NCBI RefSeq assembly: GCF_033042135.1 | Contig: NZ_WBXM01000006.1 | Coordinates: 1-64,000, forward strand | Source: Haloechinothrix sp033042135 | GTDB taxonomy: Bacteria; Actinomycetota; Actinomycetes; Mycobacteriales; Pseudonocardiaceae | Direction of reading: 5' to 3' | DNA: 64,000 nucleotides | Shown: piece after piece, positions 26,187 through 36,093 of the stretch | Numbering within the stretch: the first letter of the stretch is position 1 | Layout: every line of letters starts with the position of its first letter | Program-made: the position numbers and the translations under genes | The notes under the pieces: model-generated | Databases searched by the model: none | Told to the model about the DNA's origin: nothing | Seen by the model: the letters and a program-made list of their open reading frames with translations, nothing else

Positions 26187-27941
26187 TCACCCCTCCTTGC
26201 GAACGGTCAACGCATCGAGATGCGGCCGGACGTCGGGCGCGGTCAACCGCACCGCGTCCGCGGCCTCGTCGCTCGGCTGGATCTGCGAGTCCCGCTCGGC
26301 GGTCACCCGCGAGATGTAGGCGTCCACCTCATGGTTCACCGTGGCACGCGACCATCCCAGCACGCCCGCCATGAGCTCGGCGACCTGTCGGGAACAATCC
26401 ACCCCGCGGTGCGGGTACTCGATCGCGATACGGGTGCGCCGCGCCAGCACGTCCTCCAGATGCAACGCCCCCTCGTGACTGACCGCGTAGACCACCTCGA
26501 TACGCAGGTAGTCCGGCGCGTGTTCCAGTGGGCGCAGCCACTCCGGCTCGTGGTCGGCCAGTGCGAGCAGCTCGTGCACCTGCGATCCGTACCGGTCGAG
26601 CAGGTGCCGCACCCGGTAGGGATGCAGTCCGTACTGCGCCGCGAGCCGGTCGGCCTGGTTGACCAGCGCGTGATAACCGTCGGCCCCCAGCAGCGGGACC
26701 TTGTCGGTGATCGAGGGCTGCACCCGCGAGGGCAAGTCGACGGCCGCAGCGTTCACCGCATCGGCTGCCATCACACGGTAGGTGGTGTACTTGCCACCGG
26801 CGATGGCCACCAGCCCCGGTGCGACCCGGGCCACCGCGTGCTCCCGGGACAGCTTCGAGGTCTCCTCGCTCTCCCCTGCCAGCAACGGCCGCAGCCCAGC
26901 GTAGACCCCCTCGATGTCATCATGCGTCAACGGTGTCGCCAGCACCGTGTTGACATGCTCGAGGATGTAGTCGATGTCGCGCTTGGTCGCGGCCGGATGT
27001 GCCAGGTCCAGCTGCCAGTCGCTGTCGGTGGTGCCGAGGATCCAGTGATTGCGCCACGGGATGACGAACAGTACGGATCTCTCCGTGCGCAGGATGATGC
27101 CGGACTCGGCCACGATGCGGTCCCGGGGAACCACCACGTGCACACCCTTGCTCGCGCGCACCCGGAACCGCCCCCTGCTACCGGACAGCTGCTGCAGCTC
27201 GTCGGTCCACACCCCGGTGGAGTTGACGACAGCGCCCGCTGGAACCTCCACCTCACGGCCGTCCTCGGCATCACGCACCACCACACCGGAGACCCGATCC
27301 GCCTCATGCAGGAAATCCACCACCTGCGTCGAGGTGCGCACCACCGCCCCATACCGCGCCGCGGTGCGGGCGAGCATCATGGTGTAACGCGCGTCGTCGA
27401 CCTGCGCGTCGTAGTAGCGGATACCACCGACGAGCGCGTCCCTGCGCAGCGCGGGCGCCATCCGCAACGCACCCGCCCGTGTCAGGTGCCGCTGTCCCGG
27501 TACCGAACGCGCTCCGCCCATGGTGTCGTACAGCAGCAGCCCCGCCGCCGTGTACGGGCGCTCCCAGAACCGACGCGTGAGCGGGTAGAGGAAGCTGACC
27601 GGCTTGACCAGGTGCGGTGCCAGCCGGTTGAGCAACAGTTCTCGCTCCGCCAGCGCCTCCCGCACCAATGAGAACTCGAGCTGTTCCAGGTACCGCAACC
27701 CGCCGTGGATGAGCTTGCTCGACCGGCTGGAAGTGCCGGACGACAGGTCCCGTGCCTCCACCAGCGCCACGCGCAGCCCTCGGGTCGCCGCGTCCAGCGC
27801 CGTGCCCGCGCCGGTGACGCCACCCCCGATCACCACGAGGTCGAAAGATTCCTTACCCAATCGCTGCCAGGCGTCCTCCCGGTCAACCACACCGAGGCGA
27901 CCGATACCCGACCACCCGGCCGTACGCGCCTGTCGTGCCAC
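26187..27941 (-). CDS. glpD: Aerobic glycerol-3-phosphate dehydrogenase
   Basis: A 584-aa FAD enzyme oxidising glycerol-3-phosphate to dihydroxyacetone phosphate and passing electrons to the quinone pool at the membrane. The N-terminal dinucleotide fold reads DLVVIGGGVTGAGTALDAATRG. The family signature SSRSSKLIHGGLRYLEQ is present, as is IPWRNHWILGTTDSDW. The C-terminal DAO_C helical domain is complete. GTG 27941 has GAGGAG upstream. It corresponds to mycobacterial glpD2 and lies next to lpdA in the same order. Confidence 0.94.
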   Translation of the reverse strand: MARQARTAGWSGIGRLGVVDREDAWQRLGKESFDLVVIGGGVTGAGTALDAATRGLRVALVEARDLSSGTSSRSSKLIHGGLRYLEQLEFSLVREALAERELLLNRLAPHLVKPVSFLYPLTRRFWERPYTAAGLLLYDTMGGARSVPGQRHLTRAGALRMAPALRRDALVGGIRYYDAQVDDARYTMMLARTAARYGAVVRTSTQVVDFLHEADRVSGVVVRDAEDGREVEVPAGAVVNSTGVWTDELQQLSGSRGRFRVRASKGVHVVVPRDRIVAESGIILRTERSVLFVIPWRNHWILGTTDSDWQLDLAHPAATKRDIDYILEHVNTVLATPLTHDDIEGVYAGLRPLLAGESEETSKLSREHAVARVAPGLVAIAGGKYTTYRVMAADAVNAAAVDLPSRVQPSITDKVPLLGADGYHALVNQADRLAAQYGLHPYRVRHLLDRYGSQVHELLALADHEPEWLRPLEHAPDYLRIEVVYAVSHEGALHLEDVLARRTRIAIEYPHRGVDCSRQVAELMAGVLGWSRATVNHEVDAYISRVTAERDSQIQPSDEAADAVRLTAPDVRPHLDALTVRKEG

Positions 27942-28097
27942 CGCGCGCTCCTCTCGACCACGGCCCTGCCGCCACAGTATCCCGACACGGATAATTCTGC
28001 CGGATCAACCCGCGTGAGCCGGTCCACAGTCCACCGTCAAGCCTCACCCGGTGGGGTTGCCGCCGAGCGAGCTCGGACCTGGGAGGCCGGTCCTCGG

Positions 28098-29501
28098 TCA
28101 GTCCAGGTCGTCGTGGCGCATCAACTGCCGCCCCGCCTCGGTCAACGATCCCGACAGCGACGGGTACACCGCGAAGGTGAGCGCGAGGTCCCTGGCGGTG
28201 AGCTGGTTCTGCACCGCGAGCGCGATCGGCAGGATCTGCTCGCTCGCCTGCGGCGCGACCACCACCCCACCGATGACCACGCCTGTGGCAGGACGGCAGA
28301 ACAGCTTCACGAACCCGCGCCGCAAGCCCTCCATCTTGGCGCGTGGGTTGGTCGCCAGCGGCAGCATGATCGTGCGGGCAGGCACCTCGCCCGAGTCGAT
28401 AGCCTGCTGGCTGATCCCCACGGTGGCGAGCTCGGGATGGGTGAACACGTTCGCGGCCACTGTCTTGAGCTTGATCGGGGACACGCCCTCACCGAGGGCG
28501 TGCCACATCGCGATACGGCCCTGCATGCTCGCCACCGAGGCCAGCATGAGCAGGCCGGTGCAGTCCCCTGCGGCGTAGATGCCGGAGGCACTGGTGCGTG
28601 ACACCCGATCGACGGGGATGAACCCGCGCGGATCGGTCTCCACCCCGACCGTCTCCAACCCGATATCCGAGGTACTGGGCACCGACCCGACGGTCATCAG
28701 CGCGTGGCTGCCCTCGATGGTGCGCCCGTCGGTGAGGTGCACGACGACACCGTCGGATGTGCGCTCGACCTTGTCCGCTCGCGCGTGCTTGGCGAGGGTG
28801 GCGCCGCGCTGGCTGAACACTTCCTCGATGACAGCGGCGGCATCGGCATCCTCGTGCGGCATGATCCGGTCCCGGCTGGAGACCACGGTGACCGAGACCC
28901 CCATCTCGAGGTAGGCCGAGGCGAACTCGGCCCCGGTGACACCCGAGCCGACCACGATCAGATGCTCCGGCATCTCCTCGAGGTCGTAGAGCTGCCGCCA
29001 GTCGAGGATGCGTTCGCCGTCGGGCACCGCCCCCGGCAGCACCCGGGGCGTCGCGCCGGTGGCGACGAGCACGAAATCGGCGGTGAGCACCTCCTTCTCG
29101 CCGCTGTCGCTGATCACCTCCACCTGGTGCACGGCAAGACCCGGCTCCGGATCGCACAGCCGCGCCGTGCCGGTGAGCACGCGAACACCTTCCCGCTGGA
29201 CGCGTGCCTTGATGTCAGCGGACTGCGCCAGCGCGAGCCCTTTGACACGGCCGTGGACGACATGGTTGTCCACCTGGACCTTGTCCAGATCGAGAGACAC
29301 GCCGAGCTCCCCCATGCCGTGTAGGCCCGCCCGTGCCCCCGACGTCGCGATGAGGGTTTTCGAGGGCACGCAGTCGAACAACACGCAGCCACCGCCGAGG
29401 GCGTTCTGGTCGATCACCGTCACGTCGGCCCCGTGCTGGGCGGCGACCAGCGCCGACTCGTAGCCTGCAGGTCCGCCGCCCATGATCACGATCCTGGTCA
29501 C
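28098..29501 (-). CDS. lpdA: LpdA-type flavoprotein disulfide reductase / NAD(P)H quinone reductase
   Basis: A 467-aa member of the dihydrolipoamide dehydrogenase superfamily. FAD motif IMGGGPAGYESALVAA; redox motif GGGCVLFDCVPSKT with C39 and C44; NAD(P) motif VVGSGVTGAEFASAY; second FAD motif YAAGDCTGLLMLAS. The C-terminus reads FAVYPSLSGSLTEA where true lipoamide dehydrogenases have HAHPT and a Glu, so the catalytic His-Glu pair is absent, as in M. tuberculosis LpdA. A quinone-reductase role is likelier than lipoamide oxidation. Unlike mycobacterial LpdA, as I recall it, both cysteines are kept. GTG 29501 has GGAGG upstream. Confidence 0.88.
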   Translation of the reverse strand: MTRIVIMGGGPAGYESALVAAQHGADVTVIDQNALGGGCVLFDCVPSKTLIATSGARAGLHGMGELGVSLDLDKVQVDNHVVHGRVKGLALAQSADIKARVQREGVRVLTGTARLCDPEPGLAVHQVEVISDSGEKEVLTADFVLVATGATPRVLPGAVPDGERILDWRQLYDLEEMPEHLIVVGSGVTGAEFASAYLEMGVSVTVVSSRDRIMPHEDADAAAVIEEVFSQRGATLAKHARADKVERTSDGVVVHLTDGRTIEGSHALMTVGSVPSTSDIGLETVGVETDPRGFIPVDRVSRTSASGIYAAGDCTGLLMLASVASMQGRIAMWHALGEGVSPIKLKTVAANVFTHPELATVGISQQAIDSGEVPARTIMLPLATNPRAKMEGLRRGFVKLFCRPATGVVIGGVVVAPQASEQILPIALAVQNQLTARDLALTFAVYPSLSGSLTEAGRQLMRHDDLD

Positions 29502-29648
29502 GTGGCCTCCATACTGCTCCGCTCACGAACTGCGCCACTGCCACGGTACGTGGCGCGCCTCCCGGCGTGCCGGGCACCCGCTGCGCTGCTACGGTGAAGT
29601 CATCCTGATCCAGATGACGGTGAGCAACGAGCTACTAGGCTGTCGATC

Positions 29649-30101
29649 GTGCCACTTTATGCCGCCTACGGTTCCAACATGGACCCTGCGCAGATGATGG
29701 AGCGCGCGCCGCTGTCGCCGATGGCTGGGACCGGCTGGCTGGAAGGCTGGAGGTTGACCTTCGGGGGCGAGGACGTCGGCTGGGAAGGCGCACTGGCCAC
29801 CATCGTCGAGGATCCCGATTCGCGGGTGTTCGTGGTGCTCTACGACGTCAGCCCGTTCGACGAGGACCGGCTGGACCGCTGGGAAGGCGGTGAGCTGTTC
29901 CTGCACAACAAGATCCGGCTGCGGGTGCAGACCATGGACGGCGACCAGCTGGCGTGGTTCTACGTGCTCGACGCCTACGAGGGCGGGCTCCCATCCGCGC
30001 GGTACCTGGGCATGCTCGCCGACGCCGCCGAGGCCGCTGGCGCCCCCGCCGACTACGTCGCCGACCTGCGCACCCGGCCCTGCGTCGGCATCGGCCCGTA
30101 A
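29649..30101 (+). CDS. Gamma-glutamylcyclotransferase-like protein
   Basis: A 150-aa protein with the GGCT signature YAAYGSNMDP at the N-terminus, the W-LEGWRLTFGG strand, and the catalytic Glu region VSPFDEDRLDRWEGG. The family converts gamma-glutamyl-amino acids to 5-oxoproline and the free amino acid; the bacterial substrate here is not known. GTG 29649 lies 7 nt after TAGGCT (29636-29641), so it is probably leaderless. Three nt after its stop is a GTGTCC motif of the type discussed in the repeats. Confidence 0.85.
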   Translation: MPLYAAYGSNMDPAQMMERAPLSPMAGTGWLEGWRLTFGGEDVGWEGALATIVEDPDSRVFVVLYDVSPFDEDRLDRWEGGELFLHNKIRLRVQTMDGDQLAWFYVLDAYEGGLPSARYLGMLADAAEAAGAPADYVADLRTRPCVGIGP

Positions 30102-30130
30102 CCCGTGTCCAGGGGACAGACATCCATAAT

Positions 30131-30163
30131 ACTAACGTGGTGCGTTACTAACGTGTTGCGGTA
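30131..30163 (+). promoter_or_regulatory. Tandem operators of the higBA operon
   Basis: Two 17-nt repeats spaced 16 nt apart share ACTAACG and end CGTTA or CGGTA. The first is an inverted repeat TAACG-TGGTG-CGTTA (30133-30147); the second is an imperfect form (30149-30163). The second overlaps TAGTAT (30162-30167), the probable -10, which would let bound HigA block RNA polymerase. Confidence 0.65.
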
Positions 30164-30174
30164 GTATCTGCGGT

Positions 30175-30453
30175 GTGATTCGTTCGTTCGCCGACAAGCG
30201 GACGGAGCTGGTCTGGCGGCGACGCCAGGCGCGACTGCCACATGACGTAGCCCGTCAAGCCTGGAAGAAGTTGGCCATGCTCGACCAGGCTGACAACCTC
30301 AACGACCTCCGCGTGCCGCCCGGCAACCGGCTGGAACAGCTACGCGGCGACCGCGAGGGACAACACAGCATCCGCATCAACGACCAGTACCGCATCTGCT
30401 TCGTCTGGACCGACCACGGCCCGACCAGTGTCGAGATCGTCGACTACCACTAA
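30175..30453 (+). CDS. higB: HigB/RelE-family toxin
   Basis: A 92-aa protein with the HigB features: MIRSFADKRTELVW, LRVPPGNRLEQLRGDREGQHSIRINDQYRICFVW and VEIVDYH. The family are ribosome-dependent mRNA endonucleases. As in other hig loci the toxin gene precedes the antitoxin. GTG 30175 is 7 nt after TAGTAT, so it is probably leaderless and very close to the operators. The antitoxin follows after 18 nt. Confidence 0.92.
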   Translation: MIRSFADKRTELVWRRRQARLPHDVARQAWKKLAMLDQADNLNDLRVPPGNRLEQLRGDREGQHSIRINDQYRICFVWTDHGPTSVEIVDYH

Positions 30454-30471
30454 AAGGCAGGCGAGTAGGAA

Positions 30472-30795
30472 ATGAGTGACGACACCATCATGGAGCCGGT
30501 ACACCCCGGCGAGATCCTGCGTGAGGAGTTCCTGGAGCCGCTGGGCATCACCGTCTACCGCCTGGCCCACGACATCGGTGTAGCCGAGACCCGCATCGCC
30601 GAGATCGTCAAGGGACGCCGTGCAATCACCGCCGACACCGGCCTACGGCTGTCGCGCTACTTTGGCACCAGCGAGGCGTTCTGGACCGGGCTGCAGGACC
30701 TCTACGAGCGCGAGCGGGCACGCGACCACCTTGGCGACACGCTGACGCGTATCCCCACTCTCCCGGTCAACGACCCGACGAGCACCTGCACCTGA
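30472..30795 (+). CDS. higA: HigA-family antitoxin
   Basis: A 107-aa XRE-type helix-turn-helix protein: EPVHPGEILREEFLEPLGITVYRLAHDIGVAETRIAEIVKGRRAIT is the family hallmark, followed by RLSRYFGTSEAFWTGLQ. It neutralises HigB and represses the operon through the repeats at 30131-30163. ATG 30472 has GTAGGAA just upstream. The C-terminal about 15 residues are variable and lie over the intergenic border. Confidence 0.93.
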   Translation: MSDDTIMEPVHPGEILREEFLEPLGITVYRLAHDIGVAETRIAEIVKGRRAITADTGLRLSRYFGTSEAFWTGLQDLYERERARDHLGDTLTRIPTLPVNDPTSTCT

Positions 30796-30813
30796 TCGGG
30801 GACTCATGCCCTG

Positions 30814-30838
30814 GACACGGCATGCCAGTGCCCGACAC
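30814..30838 (-). repeat. GTGTC motifs after the amidohydrolase stop codon
   Basis: On the minus strand GTGTCGGGC starts 2 nt after the amidohydrolase stop and GTGTCCAGG starts 20 nt further on. A further GTGTCCAGG follows the gamma-glutamylcyclotransferase stop at 30105. They match the 22-nt-spaced motifs at 48754-48929 and 60197-60267. Confidence 0.5.
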
Positions 30839-30840
30839 GT

Positions 30841-32133
30841 TTAGGCGGCCAGCACCGTGTGCACGAAGGTGCGGACACCGACGAGCAGGGCGCGCTCGTC
30901 GAGCTGGAAGGTGCCCTGGTGGATGTCCCGAACCGGGCCGTGGCCGGGCCACACGCCGAGCCGGGCGAAGGATCCGGGCACGTGCTCGAGGTACCAGCCG
31001 AAATCCTCCCCGCCGGAGGACTGCTCGATCTCGATCAACGCCTCGGGGCCTAGCGCGGTGGCTGCTCCCTGCCGCAGCTGTGCGGTGCTTTGCTCGTCGC
31101 AGACCACCGGCGGGACACCCTGCCGGTACCCGATATCGAGATCCACGCCGGTGGGGGCCAGCAACGACTCGGCCGTCGACCGCACCAGCGGCTCCAGCTC
31201 GCGCCAGACGGCGTGCTCGGCGGTACGCACCGTGCCACGCAGCGTACCCTGCTCGGGCACGGTGTTCGGAGCATCGCCCGCGTGCACCGAACCCCAGGTC
31301 AGCACCGTTCCCGACCGCGGGTCCACCCGCCGGGACAGCACCGAGGGCAGCCCGGTGATCACCGTGCCGAGGGCGTGCACCAAGTCGGCCGTCAGGTGCG
31401 GACGCGAGGTGTGACCGCCGGGTGAGGTCAGGCTCAGCGTGACGAGGTCCGCTGCCGAGGTGACTGCACCGACGCGGGTGCCGATCGTGCCCACCGGCAG
31501 GTGCGGGGCACAGTGCAACGCGAAGATCCGGTCGACGTCCGCGAGCCAACCCTCGGCGATCACGTCCAGGGCGCCACCGTACATGACCTCCTCGGCCGGC
31601 TGGAAGATCAGCCGCACCCGGACCGGCAGCTCGGGGGCGGCGACCAGCGCCGCCCCCGTGGCCATCAGGATCGCGGTGTGCGCGTCGTGCCCGCAGGCAT
31701 GCGCCACCCCGTCGACAGCGGAGGCGTACGGCAGACCGGTCGCCTCGGTGATGGGCAGCGCATCCATGTCGGCCCGCAGCGCGATACAGGTTTCCCCGCT
31801 GCCGATGTCGCACACCACGCCGGTTCCTCCGGCGAGCACGGTCGGTCGCAGGCCGAGCGAACGCAGCTCGCTCACCACCAGCTCGGTGGTGCCGAACTCA
31901 CGGTTGGCGAGCTCGGGGTTGGCGTGGATGTGCCTGCGCCACGCGATGATGTCGGCTACGCTCCGCTCGAGACACCGGTCGAGCCAGTCAGGACCGCGGC
32001 CGGCCGCGAGATCCTCCACCGAAGCCATACTGACGCCGCTGGCGGTGATCAGCCCGTCCAGCGCGGCATCGGTGATCGACGACCGGCCGTCCCGATCACC
32101 CGGAACCTCGGGTCCGGAGTACAGCACGGTCAT
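30841..32133 (-). CDS. M20-family amidohydrolase
   Basis: A 430-aa metallohydrolase of the M20D (hippurate hydrolase/AmiA1-AmiB1) family. Metal-site motifs: RRHIHANPELANREFGT, ADMDALPI, ACGHDAHTAIL and the catalytic Glu in FQPAEEVMYGG. A lid/dimerisation domain lies in the middle. It probably deacylates N-acyl amino acids or related amides; the substrate is not evident. ATG 32133 has GGAGG 8 nt upstream. Its place between lpdA and the nucleoside genes mirrors amiA1/amiB1 in mycobacteria. Confidence 0.88.
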   Translation of the reverse strand: MTVLYSGPEVPGDRDGRSSITDAALDGLITASGVSMASVEDLAAGRGPDWLDRCLERSVADIIAWRRHIHANPELANREFGTTELVVSELRSLGLRPTVLAGGTGVVCDIGSGETCIALRADMDALPITEATGLPYASAVDGVAHACGHDAHTAILMATGAALVAAPELPVRVRLIFQPAEEVMYGGALDVIAEGWLADVDRIFALHCAPHLPVGTIGTRVGAVTSAADLVTLSLTSPGGHTSRPHLTADLVHALGTVITGLPSVLSRRVDPRSGTVLTWGSVHAGDAPNTVPEQGTLRGTVRTAEHAVWRELEPLVRSTAESLLAPTGVDLDIGYRQGVPPVVCDEQSTAQLRQGAATALGPEALIEIEQSSGGEDFGWYLEHVPGSFARLGVWPGHGPVRDIHQGTFQLDERALLVGVRTFVHTVLAA

Positions 32134-32351
32134 ACCGCACCTCCACAACCGGCGACCGCCCCCACGGCAGCCGGTACTCCAATTGGGGATGAAATGTCGG
32201 TGGTCGTACGCATGTAACACTCATTGTGCACGACACCGATTCACGTTGTGCTCTGATTCACGTACCACAGAGACTACCGGTGGCCATGCTGCGGCGAGCG
32301 GCTACAGAGGGTTCGCTCCGGCGGCCCGAAGTTGCCGCCGCTCGACGACGA

Positions 32352-32705
32352 TCAACCGCCCGCCGGGTTGCGGCGCTTCGACCTGATCCGCCTACCCCAG
32401 ATCACGATGCCGAGCAAGGCCAGCGCCGCCCCAGCCACGATCAGCCGATCCTCGGGGGTGCGCTCTTCCTGTTCGAGCCGCGGCCCTTCGTTCACACCGC
32501 CGGTCCCCTCGCCGTCCTCGGCATCCTCGCCGTCCTCGGCGTCCTCGGGCTGCGCCTGATCGGTCCGTTCCTGCGCCTGTTCGGCGGCCACCGGATTGCC
32601 GCGGACCGTTTCCTCCTCGGGCCCCGCCAATCCCAGGGTCGGTACCAACGCGGCGATCACGCCAACCAGGAGCAGCGTGATCGCCACGCCCCGCACCTTG
32701 GTCAT
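32352..32705 (-). CDS. Small secreted, membrane-anchored protein of unknown function
   Basis: A 117-aa protein: N-terminal signal/helix (VAITLLLVGVIAALVPTLGLA), a strongly acidic middle (EDAEDGEDAEDGEGT), and a C-terminal helix (LIVAGAALALLGIVIWG) followed by a basic stop-transfer RRIRSKRR. It would be a type I-like membrane protein with the acidic segment outside. ATG 32705 has GGAGG upstream. It lies downstream of meaB with 142 nt between. No family is recognised. Confidence 0.65.
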   Translation of the reverse strand: MTKVRGVAITLLLVGVIAALVPTLGLAGPEEETVRGNPVAAEQAQERTDQAQPEDAEDGEDAEDGEGTGGVNEGPRLEQEERTPEDRLIVAGAALALLGIVIWGRRIRSKRRNPAGG

Positions 32706-32847
32706 GCCGTGCCTCCAGCTCGAGGAAGTTCCCACCTACCCCTCGCCTGCGCCGCACGCGAGGTCACGTCGAACAGTGTGCCCGTTCCGATACGGTGTGT
32801 CATCTCGGCGCGCCCCGGCTCACACCCGGTCACGGTCCCGAGCTCGC

Positions 32848-33840
32848 CTACCTGCCGCCGCCGAAGGCGTTCAGGATGCGTTCCGCGGCCAGCACCGGTG
32901 TGAGGTCGCCGTCGCGCACCGCCTGTTCCATCTGGGGGACCAGATCCCGCACCGCGGTGTGCGCCGCCAGCCGTTCGAGCAGCTGCTGCCGCACGGTGGA
33001 CCACATCCAGTCCACCTGCTGCTGCTTGCGCTTCTCCGCGAGTGCGCCGGACTCGGCCATCGTGGCGTTGTAGTTGAACAGCTGCTGCCATACCGCATCC
33101 AGCCCGGCGCCGGTGAGGCCGCTACAGGTGAGTACCGGCGGGACCCAGCTCGCGTCCTGGCCGTACAGCAGCCGCAGCGCTCCCTGCAGCTCGCGTGCGG
33201 CCTTGCGCGCCTGCTGCTCGTACTCGCCGTCAGCCTTGTTCACGGCGATCACGTCGGCGAGCTCCAGCACACCCTTCTTGATGCCCTGCAGCTGATCACC
33301 GGTACGTGCCAGCGTGAGGAAGAGGAAGCAGTCGACCATGTTCGCCACGGTCACCTCAGACTGCCCGACACCAACGGTCTCGACGAGCACCACGTCGTAG
33401 CCCGCCGCCTCCATCAGCACGATGGTTTCCCTGGTCGCCCGTGCCACGCCGCCGAGCGTGCCCGAGGTGGGCGATGGGCGGATGAACGCCGATGGGTCGA
33501 CGGCGAGCTTGCCCATCCGGGTCTTGTCACCGAGGATGCTGCCGCCGCTGCGCGTCGAGGACGGATCCACCGCGAGCACCGCAAGCCGGTAGCCCTGCTC
33601 GGTCAGCGTCGTGCCGAGCGCGTCGATGAAGGTGGACTTGCCGACGCCGGGAACGCCGGTGATGCCGACGCGCATCGAGCCTCCGGAGTGCGGCAGCAGC
33701 TCCCCCAGCAACTCCTGCGCCTGCTCCCGATGCTCGGTACGGCTGGACTCGACCAGCGTGATCGCCCGCGACAGCGTGCCCCTGTCGCCAGCCAGCACGC
33801 CCTTGGCGTACGCGGGAACATCGATCGTCTTCGGTGGCAT
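32848..33840 (-). CDS. meaB: Methylmalonyl-CoA mutase-associated GTPase
   Basis: A 330-aa G3E-family P-loop GTPase: GITGVPGVGKSTFIDALG (Walker A), VDPSSTRSGGSILGDKTRM (switch I), ETVGVGQSE (Walker B/switch II) and VNKADG (guanine specificity). MeaB gates cobalamin loading and protects methylmalonyl-CoA mutase from inactivation. It starts 15 nt after the mutB stop and belongs to the mutA-mutB-meaB operon. Confidence 0.94.
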   Translation of the reverse strand: MPPKTIDVPAYAKGVLAGDRGTLSRAITLVESSRTEHREQAQELLGELLPHSGGSMRVGITGVPGVGKSTFIDALGTTLTEQGYRLAVLAVDPSSTRSGGSILGDKTRMGKLAVDPSAFIRPSPTSGTLGGVARATRETIVLMEAAGYDVVLVETVGVGQSEVTVANMVDCFLFLTLARTGDQLQGIKKGVLELADVIAVNKADGEYEQQARKAARELQGALRLLYGQDASWVPPVLTCSGLTGAGLDAVWQQLFNYNATMAESGALAEKRKQQQVDWMWSTVRQQLLERLAAHTAVRDLVPQMEQAVRDGDLTPVLAAERILNAFGGGR

Positions 33841-33855
33841 GGCTCGTGGCCTTCG

Positions 33856-36089
<2,234 letters not shown>

Positions 36090-36093
<4 letters not shown>

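Noticed and set aside
25737..27671. Open frame of 644 codons on the plus strand over the GNAT gene and glpD
   Set aside because: Composition is that of high-GC antisense frames; the glpD and GNAT reading frames hold the conserved motifs.
29535..29560. GCCACG/CGTGGC inverted repeat upstream of lpdA as an operator
   Set aside because: The arms are only 6 bp with a 3-nt centre, a frequency expected by chance in this GC-rich DNA.
32134..32351. A small gene between the amidohydrolase start and the acidic membrane protein
   Set aside because: Frames here have no ribosome-binding site and no protein-like pattern; the region is best taken as non-coding.
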